Made by a program: the position numbers and the translations under genes. A model generated the notes under the pieces. It did not search any database, had not been told where the DNA came from, and saw only the letters and a list, made by a program, of their open reading frames with translations. Positions 1-8,208 of a stretch of 64,000 bases of DNA are shown piece after piece. This DNA comes from Massilia endophytica. GTDB taxonomy: Bacteria; Pseudomonadota; Gammaproteobacteria; Burkholderiales; Burkholderiaceae_D. The stretch is taken from assembly GCF_021165955.1 (NCBI RefSeq), contig NZ_CP088952.1, forward strand, positions 3,782,001 to 3,846,000, in the 5' to 3' direction. Each line of letters begins with the position of its first letter. Within the stretch, counting starts at the first letter, position 1.

Positions 1-341
1 CTTTCGCCCGCACCATCGACGGCGCGAAGAAGTATGTGGTGTCGAGCACTCTGCCGCAGGTGGACTGGAACGCCGAGCTTCTGCGTGGCGACCTGGAGCA
101 GTCGGTCCGGCGGCTCAAGGAGGAGCCGGGCAAGAGCCTGTTCGTGGGCGGCGTCACGCTCCCGCAGGCCCTGGCGGAACTGGGCTTGATCGACGAATAC
201 GAATTCGTCGTGCATCCCCGGATCGCCGGCCACGGCCGGACCCTGTTCGCAGGCCTGACGAAGTATGTCGACCTCAAGCTCGTAGACAGGATCGAATACG
301 GCTCTGGCGCTGTGGCCTTACGCTATGAGCCGAAGAGGTAG
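1..341 (+). CDS. Dihydrofolate reductase family protein (RibD C-terminal-like), 3' part
   Basis: The reading frame is open from the first base of the window, so the gene starts upstream and only the last 113 residues are visible. The visible part begins FARTIDGAKKYVVSSTL and continues with a KSLFVGGVTL segment, LAELGLIDEY and VVHPRIAGHGRTLF. This is the C-terminal pattern of the RibD_C/DHFR-like fold of stand-alone dihydrofolate reductase family proteins, which bind NADPH through the glycine-rich GG segment. The substrate of most members is unknown and this one cannot be assigned a pathway. An internal GTG at 36 is not a convincing start, because conserved residues continue upstream of it. 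The gene converges on the NYN-domain gene that follows. Confidence 0.75.
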   Translation, partial: FARTIDGAKKYVVSSTLPQVDWNAELLRGDLEQSVRRLKEEPGKSLFVGGVTLPQALAELGLIDEYEFVVHPRIAGHGRTLFAGLTKYVDLKLVDRIEYGSGAVALRYEPKR

Positions 342-359
342 GCGCAACTGGAAAACCAA

Positions 360-1079
360 CTACCAATGTGATGGCTTATGAATCGGCTTTTTCTTCGTAG
401 GAACCATTTCTGGTAACTGCGCCTCGAATAACTGTTCATCATGAAGGCTGGCGACAGTCCAATCAGCGTACTTCCCAAGGGACCCACTTACCCGACGGTG
501 CACTTGCGCCCCCGTCGCATGTGGAGGGAGAGGTACCACAATTCCGATCAATAGGTGGGGAAAGTCCTGACGAATTGCTTCCAAAGCTGGCTCTGCATCG
601 CTGTCATTGGAAACCAGAATGATTCGATCATACGAACCCCGGCATGCATCCCGATACATGCAAAGCGCAAGATTTACGTCAGTCTTCTTTTCCTCCAATT
701 TCCAGACCCGCACCCGATCAGTCCGGTCAAACGGTCGCCCACGCGCAAACCTCGGAAGCAAGGTGCCACTCTTGTCATATGAGTGATTGCCGTAGGTCAC
801 TTCGAACCGGTCGCCGTACTTTGCCTTCAATGCTCGATGGTACGCCGACTGCGCCTCTACGGATGCTGCCCCATGTGTCGCGAACTTTGCGAGCGCCGGG
901 GCGGTGAACAATCTTAGTTTGTCCAATGCCTCATTCTGATCTCGGCGTGCCAGCAAGATATCAAACAGATGGACAAGGTCTAACCATTTGAAGTTGGTTC
1001 CCCGCAGCCTACCGTAGTAAAGGTTATAACCGTCAACATAGACGACGGTTCGCTTTGGCGGTTTCGGATTGGTCGGCAC
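360..1079 (-). CDS. NYN domain-containing protein (PIN-like nuclease fold)
   Basis: The 239-residue protein opens with VVYVDGYNLYYGRL (Asp16, Asn19) and later carries KTDVNLAL (Asp134) and ILVSNDSDAEPAL (Asp159, Asp161). These are the acidic clusters of the NYN/LabA-like branch of the PIN nuclease superfamily, which usually acts on RNA with a divalent metal. I place the start at the GTG at 1079 because GGAG lies six bases upstream. The longer frame starting at 1253 would run into the tRNA gene and has no family similarity there. The gene is clearly more AT-rich than its neighbours and lies just 3' of a tRNA gene, which suggests horizontal acquisition. The RNA target is unknown. Confidence 0.8.
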   Translation of the reverse strand: MPTNPKPPKRTVVYVDGYNLYYGRLRGTNFKWLDLVHLFDILLARRDQNEALDKLRLFTAPALAKFATHGAASVEAQSAYHRALKAKYGDRFEVTYGNHSYDKSGTLLPRFARGRPFDRTDRVRVWKLEEKKTDVNLALCMYRDACRGSYDRIILVSNDSDAEPALEAIRQDFPHLLIGIVVPLPPHATGAQVHRRVSGSLGKYADWTVASLHDEQLFEAQLPEMVPTKKKPIHKPSHW

Positions 1080-1104
1080 GACTGACTCCTTTCCTCCAAA
1101 TGTG

Positions 1105-1132
1105 AAAAAGCCGCCCAGGAGAGCGGCTTTTT
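1105..1132 (-). terminator. Intrinsic terminator downstream of tRNA-Ile
   Basis: A perfect 10-bp stem (AAAAAGCCGC pairing with GCGGCTTTTT) encloses an 8-nt loop. On the minus strand it ends in five Ts, about 90 bases after the tRNA. It should end the tRNA transcript before the NYN gene, whose ribosome-binding site begins only a few bases further on. The symmetric A/T tails could let it work in both directions. Confidence 0.75.
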
Positions 1133-1219
1133 CGTCCCGAGAGGAGCCAGGCAAGTGACACTTCAAGGGATGAGTGGTATGGCTAGTTTGACGCTTTCTG
1201 ACGGTGCAGTCAAATGTAT

Positions 1220-1298
<79 letters not shown>

Positions 1299-1310
1299 TG
1301 AGGACTCGGC

Positions 1311-1339
1311 AGGATAGGGCCCCGCAGGGCCCCCGTCAA
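1311..1339 (-). promoter_or_regulatory. Sigma70 promoter for tRNA-Ile2
   Basis: Read on the minus strand, TTGACG (1334-1339) is followed after exactly 17 bases by TATCCT (1311-1316), placing the start of transcription about 5 bases before the mature tRNA. The -35 begins just after the rpoD stop codon. The spacer itself holds a perfect inverted repeat, GGGCCC-TGCG-GGGCCC. Confidence 0.55.
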
Positions 1340-1342
1340 GTC

Positions 1343-3592
1343 TTAGTTACCTTCGAGGAAGCTCTTCAGCTTGTCCGAGCGGGAAGGATGGCGCAGCTTG
1401 CGCAGGGCCTTCGCTTCGATCTGGCGAATGCGCTCGCGCGTCACGTCGAACTGTTTGCCGACCTCTTCCAGCGTATGGTCGGTGGACATTTCGATGCCGA
1501 AGCGCATGCGCAGCACCTTCGCTTCGCGCGGGGTCAGCGAGTCCAGCACATCCTTGACCACGCCGCGCATGGAGGCGTGCAGGGCCGCGTCGGACGGCGC
1601 CAGGGTGTTGTTGTCCTCGATGAAGTCGCCCAGATGCGAATCGTCGTCGTCGCCGATCGGCGTTTCCATCGAGATCGGCTCCTTCGCGATCTTCATGATC
1701 TTGCGAATCTTGTCTTCCGGCATTTCCATCTTGATGGCAAGCGTGGCCGGATCCGGTTCCGCGCCCGTTTCCTGCAGGATCTGGCGCGAGATGCGGTTCA
1801 TCTTGTTGATGGTCTCGATCATGTGCACCGGAATACGGATGGTGCGCGCTTGGTCCGCGATGGAGCGGGTGATGGCCTGGCGGATCCACCACGTGGCATA
1901 CGTGGAGAACTTGTAGCCGCGGCGGTATTCGAACTTGTCCACCGCCTTCATCAGGCCGATGTTGCCTTCCTGGATCAGGTCCAGGAACTGCAGGCCGCGG
2001 TTGGTGTACTTCTTCGCAATCGAGATCACCAGACGCAGGTTGGCCTCGGTCATTTCGCGCTTGGCCTTGCGCGCCTTCATTTCACCGGCCGCCATCTGGC
2101 GGTTGATGTTACGCAGGTCCGGCAGCGGCAGCACCACGCGCGCCTGCAGGTCGATCAGGCGCTGCTGCAGTTCCTTGATGGTCGGGATGTTGCGGCCCAG
2201 GATGGCGCTGTAAGCATGGCCCGCGGCCACTTCGCCGTCCACCCATTCCAGGTTCGTTTCGTTGCCCGGGAAGACCTTGATGAAATGGGCGCGCGGCATG
2301 CCGCACTTGTTCACCGCCACGTCCAGGATCTGCTTCTCGATGTGGCGCACTTCGTCCACCTGGCCGCGCAGGGTGTCGCACAGCTTCTCGACCACCTTGG
2401 CCGTGAAGCGGATGCCCAGCAGCTCCTGCGAGATGCATTCCTGGGCCTTCACATAGGCCTTGGAGTTGTAGCCGTCCTTCTCGAAGGCGCGGCGCATGCG
2501 GTCGAACTGGTCGGCGATGCTGTCGAATTTTTCGAGGGATTCCTGCTTCATCGCTTCCAGCTGCTCGGCTGAATAGCCGGCGGCGGCGCCCGAAGGGCTG
2601 GCTTCCTCTTCTTCCTCTTCGTCCTCTTCCTCGGCGTCCTCGTCCTCTTCCTCTTCGTCCGAGCCCACCTGGGCCGAGGCGTCTTCATCCTCGTTCACCA
2701 GGCCGTCCACCACCTCGTCGATCTTGATCTCGTCCAGGCGGATGCGGTCGGACATGGCGATGATTTCGGCAATCGTCACCGGGCAGGCGGAGATGGCCTG
2801 GATCATGTCCTTCAGGCCGTCCTCGATGCGCTTGGCGATCTCGATCTCGCCTTCGCGGGTCAGCAGCTCGACCGAGCCCATTTCGCGCATGTACATGCGC
2901 ACGGGGTCGGTGGTGCGGCCGAAATCGGAGTCGACGGTGGAGAGTGCCGCTTCGGCGGCCGCTTCCGCCTCGTCGTCGCTGGTCACGGTGGCGACGTTGT
3001 CGGACAGCAGCAGGGTCTCGGCATCGGGCGCGTGCTCGTACACGGCGATCCCCATGTCGTTGAAGGTGCCGATAATGCCTTCGATCGCCTCCGGATCGAC
3101 GATATTGTCCGGCAGGTGGTCGTTGATCTCGGCGTAGGTGAGGAAGCCGCGCTCCTTGCCGAACTTGATCAGCGTCTTGAGCTTCTGGCGGCGGCGTTCC
3201 AGTTCCTCTTCCGTCGCTTCCGTGTCGGAAGAGAAGGCGTCCTTGAGCAGGGCCTTTTCCTTGGCCTTGCGGTCCTTGGCCTTGGCCTTGTCCACGGCTT
3301 TCAGCTCGGCGCGCTCGACGGCATTCAGCGCGGCGACTTCGTCGTTCTCCGGCTGGAATTCCTTCGGCTTGCGGCCGCGCCGTCCCGGCACCTTGACGGT
3401 GGGGAGCACGTAGCCCGAAGTGTCGATGGCGGCCAGCGCCGCCGCATCCGTGGTCTGGCTGACCGCCGGCGGCGCCTTGGCGCGGGTCTCCGTTTTATCG
3501 GCCGTCTTGGCGGCCTTGGCGGTCACTTTGCTGGGCTTTGCAGCCGCTTTGGTTTCAGGTTTCTTTGCTGGCACAGGCGCTTTCGATGTCAC
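1343..3592 (-). CDS. rpoD: RNA polymerase primary sigma factor RpoD (sigma70)
   Basis: This is the housekeeping sigma factor that directs RNA polymerase to -10/-35 promoters. The 749-residue protein has a Lys/Ala/Pro-rich extension (about 1-130), region 1.1 (about 133-210), region 1.2 (DPVRMYMREMG, about 229), a highly acidic stretch (about 301-331) inside the non-conserved region, region 2 (about 515-590, with LIQEGNIGLMKAV and YKFSTYATWWIRQAI), region 3, and region 4 with the helix-turn-helix (TLEEVGKQFDVTRERIRQIE, about 707-726). It ends in the usual SFLEGN. It is the last protein gene of the rpsU-yqeY-dnaG-rpoD cluster and is directly followed by tRNA-Ile2. Confidence 0.98.
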   Translation of the reverse strand: MTSKAPVPAKKPETKAAAKPSKVTAKAAKTADKTETRAKAPPAVSQTTDAAALAAIDTSGYVLPTVKVPGRRGRKPKEFQPENDEVAALNAVERAELKAVDKAKAKDRKAKEKALLKDAFSSDTEATEEELERRRQKLKTLIKFGKERGFLTYAEINDHLPDNIVDPEAIEGIIGTFNDMGIAVYEHAPDAETLLLSDNVATVTSDDEAEAAAEAALSTVDSDFGRTTDPVRMYMREMGSVELLTREGEIEIAKRIEDGLKDMIQAISACPVTIAEIIAMSDRIRLDEIKIDEVVDGLVNEDEDASAQVGSDEEEEDEDAEEEDEEEEEEASPSGAAAGYSAEQLEAMKQESLEKFDSIADQFDRMRRAFEKDGYNSKAYVKAQECISQELLGIRFTAKVVEKLCDTLRGQVDEVRHIEKQILDVAVNKCGMPRAHFIKVFPGNETNLEWVDGEVAAGHAYSAILGRNIPTIKELQQRLIDLQARVVLPLPDLRNINRQMAAGEMKARKAKREMTEANLRLVISIAKKYTNRGLQFLDLIQEGNIGLMKAVDKFEYRRGYKFSTYATWWIRQAITRSIADQARTIRIPVHMIETINKMNRISRQILQETGAEPDPATLAIKMEMPEDKIRKIMKIAKEPISMETPIGDDDDSHLGDFIEDNNTLAPSDAALHASMRGVVKDVLDSLTPREAKVLRMRFGIEMSTDHTLEEVGKQFDVTRERIRQIEAKALRKLRHPSRSDKLKSFLEGN

Positions 3593-3990
3593 AACGACTT
3601 GCTTAACGGTTTAGGATGATGCCGATAATCCACCCCGGCACTGCTAAAACTGCTACTGCGGTCAGGCTCCATTCCACGCAACAGCATGCTCTGCCTTGCG
3701 TGGCAGAAATAATACTGTACGGCAGCGCGCGGGGGCTAGAGCCATGGAGGTGAGGACGCGGGGCCGGCCCGCTCGGCGACAAGAAACTCGCGCCGTCTCA
3801 ACCCAAGTCCGGCTCTGGCCGCCGACGCCCCATTGCACGCCGATCAAGAGCCTAACTTACTGAAAACAAACACAAATTCTGAACTGAAAAACCATGCCAA
3901 AGTATTGAAATACTTAGCGTTTTATTATAGCACGCCACTTTACAATTGCCAGAAGTGCAGCCCCCGCTGTCCCCTGGCATCTTGTTGCAA
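3593..3990 (-). promoter_or_regulatory. rpoD leader region with a consensus promoter at 3924-3952
   Basis: This gap of about 400 bases between dnaG and rpoD holds no convincing gene. On the minus strand CTGGCA (3947-3952) is followed after 17 bases by a perfect TATAAT (3924-3929), about 40 bases beyond the dnaG stop. Transcription from here would give rpoD its own messenger with an untranslated leader of roughly 325 nt. I see no strong terminator between dnaG and this promoter, so read-through from dnaG is also possible. The leader sequence matches no riboswitch I can recognise. Confidence 0.55.
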
Positions 3991-5787
3991 TTAGCGCGGC
4001 GCCCTCGCCGCCTCGTCCTCCCGCATCAGCTGGTTCTGCTTCGAGGTGATTTCCCGGTAACGCACACCCAGTTCGTCCGATGACAGGCCCGCCGCAAACA
4101 GCTGGTTGAGCTCGGTTTTCAGGGCATCCAGCTTCAGGTGGCGGATGGTGGCGGACAGCCACACCCGCTCGCTTTCCACATCCGGCTCCGGCGCGGCGGC
4201 GATTTCGCCGATCAGTGCATCGTACTCGCCGCCCTCCTCCTTCAGGTGCTGCACCAGGGCGGCAAAGGTGGCGTGCGGCCCCAGGGCCTGGGACAGGGCC
4301 ACCAGCTGCACCAGGCGCTCGCAGGCGTCCTGGCCGAGCTGGAGGCAGGCTTCCAGCGCATCCTCGTCGATGTCCTGGGCCAGCGCCGGGTGCGTAATCA
4401 GCGCCCGGATGATCTTCAGCTCCAGCCCCACCGGCTCCTGCCGTTTGCTCTTCGGCGGGGCCTTGCGCGCCACGGACACCGGCTTGGCCAGCTCGAACAG
4501 GGCCTCGATCTCAGCTGGCGAGCTCTGCGTCATGGACGCCAGGCCGCGCACGATCTGCAGCCGCAGGGCGGACGGGGCCATCGCCTGCAGCATGGGCTTG
4601 GCGTCGAACTGGGTGCGGGCCCGGCCTTCGGGCTCGTCCAGGTCATGGTCGCCCGCCGCCTCGCGCAGCAGGAACTGGGACAGCGGCATCGCCTCGTGCA
4701 CCTGCTGCTCGAAGGCCTCCGTGCCGTACTCGCGGATATAGCTGTCCGGGTCGTGCTCCTGCGGCAGGAACAGGAACTTGATGGTCTTGTCGTCCGACAC
4801 ATGCGGCAGGCAGGCTTCCAGGGCGCGGCGGGCGGCCTTGCGGCCGGCGCGGTCGCCGTCGAAACTGAAAATCACCGTGTCGGTTTGGCGCAACAGTTTC
4901 TGCACATGGGTCGTGGTGCAGGCCGTGCCGAGGGTGGCCACCGCCTGGGGGAAGCCCATCTGGGCCAGCGCCACCACGTCCATATACCCTTCCGTCACCA
5001 GCACATAGCCCGCATCGCGAATCGCCTGGCGCGCCTCGAACAGGCCGTACAGCTCGGAACCCTTTGAAAATAAAGGCGTTTCCGGGGAATTCAAGTACTT
5101 TGGCTCGCCCTGTTCCATGATGCGGCCGCCGAAGGCGATCACCTGGCCCTTGGTGTTGCGAATTGGAAACATCACACGCTCGCGGAAGCGGTCGTAACGC
5201 TTGATGTGGCGGCCCTGCTCGTCCACCTTGTCGATCACCAGCCCGGCCTCGACCAGGGCGTGGGCGTCGTACTTGGGGAAGACGGCGCGCAGGTTGTCCC
5301 AGCCGCCGGGAGCGTAGCCGAGGGCGAAGCGGGCTGCGATCTCGCCCGTCAGGCCGCGCTTTTTCAGGTAGGCGATGGCCTCGGGCGCCTTGCGCAGCTC
5401 GGCCTTGTAGTAGTCGGCCGCCGTGCTCATGGCCTCGGACAGGGCCATGGACTGGGCCTGCTGGGCGGCGCGCTGGGCGGGCGGAATCTTGTCGTCCGCC
5501 TCGGGCACGATCATGCCCACGTTCTGGGCCAGCTCCTTCACGGCATCCACGAAGCCCATGCCGGAATATTCGATCAGGAAGCCGATGGAGGTGCCGTGGG
5601 CGCCGCAGCCGAAGCAGTGGTAGAACTGCTTGGTGGGGCTCACCGTGAAGCTGGGCGACTTCTCGTTATGGAAGGGGCACAGCCCCTGGTAGTTCGCCCC
5701 GCCCTTTTTCAGCTGCACGTAGCGGCCCACCACGTCCACGATATCGACGCGATTGAGCAGATCGGCAATGAAAGACTGTGGAATCAC
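3991..5787 (-). CDS. dnaG: DNA primase DnaG
   Basis: This enzyme makes the RNA primers for DNA replication. The 598-residue protein has the N-terminal CHC2 zinc finger (Cys37, His40, Cys58, Cys61 in CPFHNEKSPSF...YHCFGCGAHG), the catalytic core with the TOPRIM motifs EGYMDVVALAQMG (about 267) and FDGDRAGRKAA (about 310), and a C-terminal helicase-binding region typical of the family. The start lies just after a Shine-Dalgarno-like stretch and leaves 85 bases to the yqeY-like gene upstream. It belongs to the conserved macromolecular-synthesis cluster with rpsU and rpoD. Confidence 0.97.
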   Translation of the reverse strand: MIPQSFIADLLNRVDIVDVVGRYVQLKKGGANYQGLCPFHNEKSPSFTVSPTKQFYHCFGCGAHGTSIGFLIEYSGMGFVDAVKELAQNVGMIVPEADDKIPPAQRAAQQAQSMALSEAMSTAADYYKAELRKAPEAIAYLKKRGLTGEIAARFALGYAPGGWDNLRAVFPKYDAHALVEAGLVIDKVDEQGRHIKRYDRFRERVMFPIRNTKGQVIAFGGRIMEQGEPKYLNSPETPLFSKGSELYGLFEARQAIRDAGYVLVTEGYMDVVALAQMGFPQAVATLGTACTTTHVQKLLRQTDTVIFSFDGDRAGRKAARRALEACLPHVSDDKTIKFLFLPQEHDPDSYIREYGTEAFEQQVHEAMPLSQFLLREAAGDHDLDEPEGRARTQFDAKPMLQAMAPSALRLQIVRGLASMTQSSPAEIEALFELAKPVSVARKAPPKSKRQEPVGLELKIIRALITHPALAQDIDEDALEACLQLGQDACERLVQLVALSQALGPHATFAALVQHLKEEGGEYDALIGEIAAAPEPDVESERVWLSATIRHLKLDALKTELNQLFAAGLSSDELGVRYREITSKQNQLMREDEAARAPR

Positions 5788-5872
5788 GTGGGCTGGGAAG
5801 CTTGTTGCAGATCAGACTATACCGCACGGCCGAGCAGGGGCTTGACCCTGCTCAAGCGTGCGGACGGAACCA

Positions 5873-6322
5873 TCAACCCTGGGTCAGGGCCTTCTTCACC
5901 ATGGCGGACACCACGGTCATGTCGGCGCGGCCGCTCAGCTTCGCCTTCGCCAGGCCCATGACCTTGCCCATGTCCTGCGGGCCGGTGGCGCCTGCTTCGG
6001 CGACGATGGCCTTCAGTTCGGCGGCCACTTCCTCCTCGGAGAGCTGGGCGGGCATATAGGCCTGCAGCACGGCCATTTCGGCCTTTTCCTGCTCCGCCAG
6101 GTCCTGGCGGCCGGCGGCTTCGTATTGGGAGATCGAATCCTTGCGCTGCTTGATCATCTTTTCGATGATGCCCACCACGCGGGTATCGTCCAGCTCGATG
6201 CGCTCGTCCACTTCCCGGTTCTTGATCTCGGACTGCAGCAGGCGGATGGTGCCCAGCTTCAGGGTGTCCTTGGCGCGCATGGCGGCTTTCATGTCATCGG
6301 AAATCTGGGCTTTCAGGCTCAT
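5873..6322 (-). CDS. GatB/YqeY domain-containing protein
   Basis: The 149-residue protein starts MSLKAQISDDMKAAMRAKD and carries the YqeY signatures LGTIRLLQSEIKNREVD, EKMIKQRKDSI and the C-terminal MGKVMGLAKAKLSGRADM. The fold is shared with the tail of the amidotransferase subunit GatB, which recognises tRNA. The role of the stand-alone protein is not established. It lies between rpsU and dnaG in many betaproteobacteria and is probably cotranscribed with both. Confidence 0.92.
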   Translation of the reverse strand: MSLKAQISDDMKAAMRAKDTLKLGTIRLLQSEIKNREVDERIELDDTRVVGIIEKMIKQRKDSISQYEAAGRQDLAEQEKAEMAVLQAYMPAQLSEEEVAAELKAIVAEAGATGPQDMGKVMGLAKAKLSGRADMTVVSAMVKKALTQG

Positions 6323-6446
6323 GGCAACCTCAAAAAGGATAGCTAAAAAAGGAAAACCCGCTGCGGTAAACCGGAGCGGGTGAACGCTTGCGCAATCGGG
6401 CCCGGGGCGCAGACGCCAACGCCAGGCCCGCCATGCGGCAGCGGAA

Positions 6447-6659
6447 TTAGTACAGCTTCTTCGGCAGCTGCTGGCTGCGGATGCGCTTGTAGTGACGCTT
6501 CACGGCAGCGGCCAGCTTGCGCTTGCGCTCTGCGGTTGGCTTTTCGTAGAACTCGCGAGCGCGCAGTTCGGTCAGCAGACCCGTTTTTTCGATCGTGCGC
6601 TTGAAGCGGCGCATAGCGACTTCGAACGGCTCGTTTTCTTTAAGGCGAATAGTGGTCAT
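6447..6659 (-). CDS. rpsU: 30S ribosomal protein S21
   Basis: The 70-residue basic protein MTTIRLKENEPFEVAMRRFK... ending QQLPKKLY is bS21, which binds near the anti-Shine-Dalgarno region of 16S rRNA and helps initiation. I start at the ATG at 6659, which gives the family's standard length. An in-frame ATG four codons upstream (6671) would add MNFY and neither start has a strong Shine-Dalgarno sequence. A small inverted repeat (AAACC-GTTAG-GGTTT, 6670-6684) sits just upstream of the start in the leader. It is the first gene of the rpsU-yqeY-dnaG-rpoD cluster. Confidence 0.97.
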   Translation of the reverse strand: MTTIRLKENEPFEVAMRRFKRTIEKTGLLTELRAREFYEKPTAERKRKLAAAVKRHYKRIRSQQLPKKLY

Positions 6660-6837
6660 GTAAAAATTCAAACCGTTAGGGTTTCAGAGAGACAGCGATA
6701 TTAGCAGCTTTTTTCCAGAAATGGAAGAGGAGCGCATGTCTTGTGCCGCCTGGAGTGTGTGGCTAGTGACAACTCAGGCTGATGTGTACTGCTGGCTTGG
6801 ACAGAGATTGAAACCCCAAGCCGGGATCGCCATGATA

Positions 6838-8046
6838 TCAGATTGCCAGCCCGGCCGCTACCCCCGAAGCCCAGGCCCACTGGAAGTTGTAGCCGCCCAG
6901 CCAGCCGGTCACGTCCACGGTCTCGCCGATGAAGTAGAGGCCGGGCACCCTGTTCGCCATCATCGACTGCTGGGACAGCTCCCTGGTATCCACCCCGCCC
7001 CGGGTCACTTCCGCCTTGCGGTAGCCTTCCGAGCCGTTGGGCGTGATGGTCCACTGGTTCAGGGCCTGGCCCAGCTTGCGCAGCTGGGCGTCCGGCATGT
7101 CGGCCAGGCGGGCGTCGGCATTGAAGCCATGCGCCAGCAGCAGGCCTTCGGCCAGGCGGGCGGGCAGCCACTGGGACAGCACATTGCCCAGGTGCTTCCT
7201 GATGGTGGACTTGCCCTCGATCAGGGCCTGGGCCACATCCATTTCCGGCAGCAGGTTGAGGGTGATTGGCGTGCCCGGCTGCCAGAAGCTCGAAATCTGC
7301 AGGATGGCGGGACCGGACAGGCCGCGATGGGTGAAGAGCAGATCCTCGCGGAAGCGGGCGCCGGTGGGGTTGCGGCCCTTGAGCGAACCGGTTTCCACGT
7401 CCACCTCCAGCGAAATCCCCGCCAGGGGGACAAAGGGCGCCCAGGACGCCTCGTCGAAGGTCAGCGGCACGAGGGCCGGGCGCGGCTCAACCAGCTTCAG
7501 GCCGAACTGTTTGGCGATGCGGTAGCCGAAATCGGTGGCGCCGATCTTCGGGATGGACAGGCCGCCGGTGGCGATCACGAGGGCGGTGGCGGCGAGATCG
7601 CCCGAATCCGTCGCGAGCAGGAAGCCCTGCTCCGTCTGCGCAACGCTCTCCACCTTGGACGGCATACGCCAATGCACATCGCCAGCGGCGCACTCCGCCT
7701 TGAGCATATTGATGATCTGCTCGGCGGAATCGTCGCAGAACAGCTGGCCCTTGTGCTTCTCGTGGTAAGCGATGCGGTGCTTGCGCACGAGGGCGAGGAA
7801 ATCCTGCGGGGTATAGCGCGACAGGGCGCTCTTGGCGAAATGGGGATTCTCCGACAGAAAATTGGCGGGCCCGGCGTTGATATTCGTGAAATTGCAGCGG
7901 CCGCCGCCGGAGATGCGGATCTTCTCGGCGAGCTTCTCGGCGTGGTCGATGAGCACCACGCGCTTGCCGCGCTGTGCTGCGGTGGCCGCGCACATCATCC
8001 CCGCCGCGCCCGCGCCTACCACTGCCACATCAAACACTTTCGCCAT
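6838..8046 (-). CDS. NAD(P)/FAD-dependent oxidoreductase, HI0933/BaiN family
   Basis: The 402-residue flavoprotein begins with the dinucleotide-binding motif VAVVGAGAAGMMCA, followed by the family signature ISGGGRCNFTN (about 48), the ALVIATGGLSIPKIGATD segment (about 160) and the C-terminal FAD contact YFIGETVDVTGWLGGYNFQWA. This pattern defines the HI0933/YhiN/BaiN family. Physiological substrates are mostly unknown, though some gut members reduce bile-acid intermediates. The gene follows ybiB on the same strand, separated by the hairpin repeat at 8097-8204. Confidence 0.9.
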   Translation of the reverse strand: MAKVFDVAVVGAGAAGMMCAATAAQRGKRVVLIDHAEKLAEKIRISGGGRCNFTNINAGPANFLSENPHFAKSALSRYTPQDFLALVRKHRIAYHEKHKGQLFCDDSAEQIINMLKAECAAGDVHWRMPSKVESVAQTEQGFLLATDSGDLAATALVIATGGLSIPKIGATDFGYRIAKQFGLKLVEPRPALVPLTFDEASWAPFVPLAGISLEVDVETGSLKGRNPTGARFREDLLFTHRGLSGPAILQISSFWQPGTPITLNLLPEMDVAQALIEGKSTIRKHLGNVLSQWLPARLAEGLLLAHGFNADARLADMPDAQLRKLGQALNQWTITPNGSEGYRKAEVTRGGVDTRELSQQSMMANRVPGLYFIGETVDVTGWLGGYNFQWAWASGVAAGLAI

Positions 8047-8096
8047 GCCGCCCCCGAATCAAACCCGGCATTCTACGCGAACCAACAGCCCAGCCC

Positions 8097-8204
8097 GTGT
8101 CCACTTCTGGTGCCAGGGAAGATTTTTGGACACGAAGTCAGCTGTAGCGACACATAGTGTCGAGTTCGTGTCCACTTTTCTTCCCTGGCACCAGAAGTGG
8201 ACAC
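8097..8204. repeat. 108-nt near-perfect hairpin repeat
   Basis: The 25-nt end arms (8097-8121 and 8180-8204, beginning GTGTCCACTTCTGGTGCC) are perfect inverted copies. Inside them, after a 4-nt mismatch, a further 10-bp arm pairs (TGGACACGAA with TTCGTGTCCA), and the centre carries CGACAC-ATA-GTGTCG (8148-8162). The element begins 4 bases after the ybiB stop codon. A short direct repeat (GTCAGCTGTRGCG) occurs inside it and again just outside its right end, within the ybiB stop. It may be a mobile palindromic element, and it could form a strong hairpin in RNA. Confidence 0.8.
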
Positions 8205-8208
8205 GAGG

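Noticed and set aside
1317..1332. GGGCCC dyad read as a terminator of rpoD
   Set aside because: It has no T-run and lies exactly in the spacer of a TTGACG-17-TATCCT promoter, so the promoter reading fits better.
3662..3847. Short minus-strand frame in the rpoD leader
   Set aside because: No ribosome-binding site, no family and odd composition; the region is better read as an untranslated leader.
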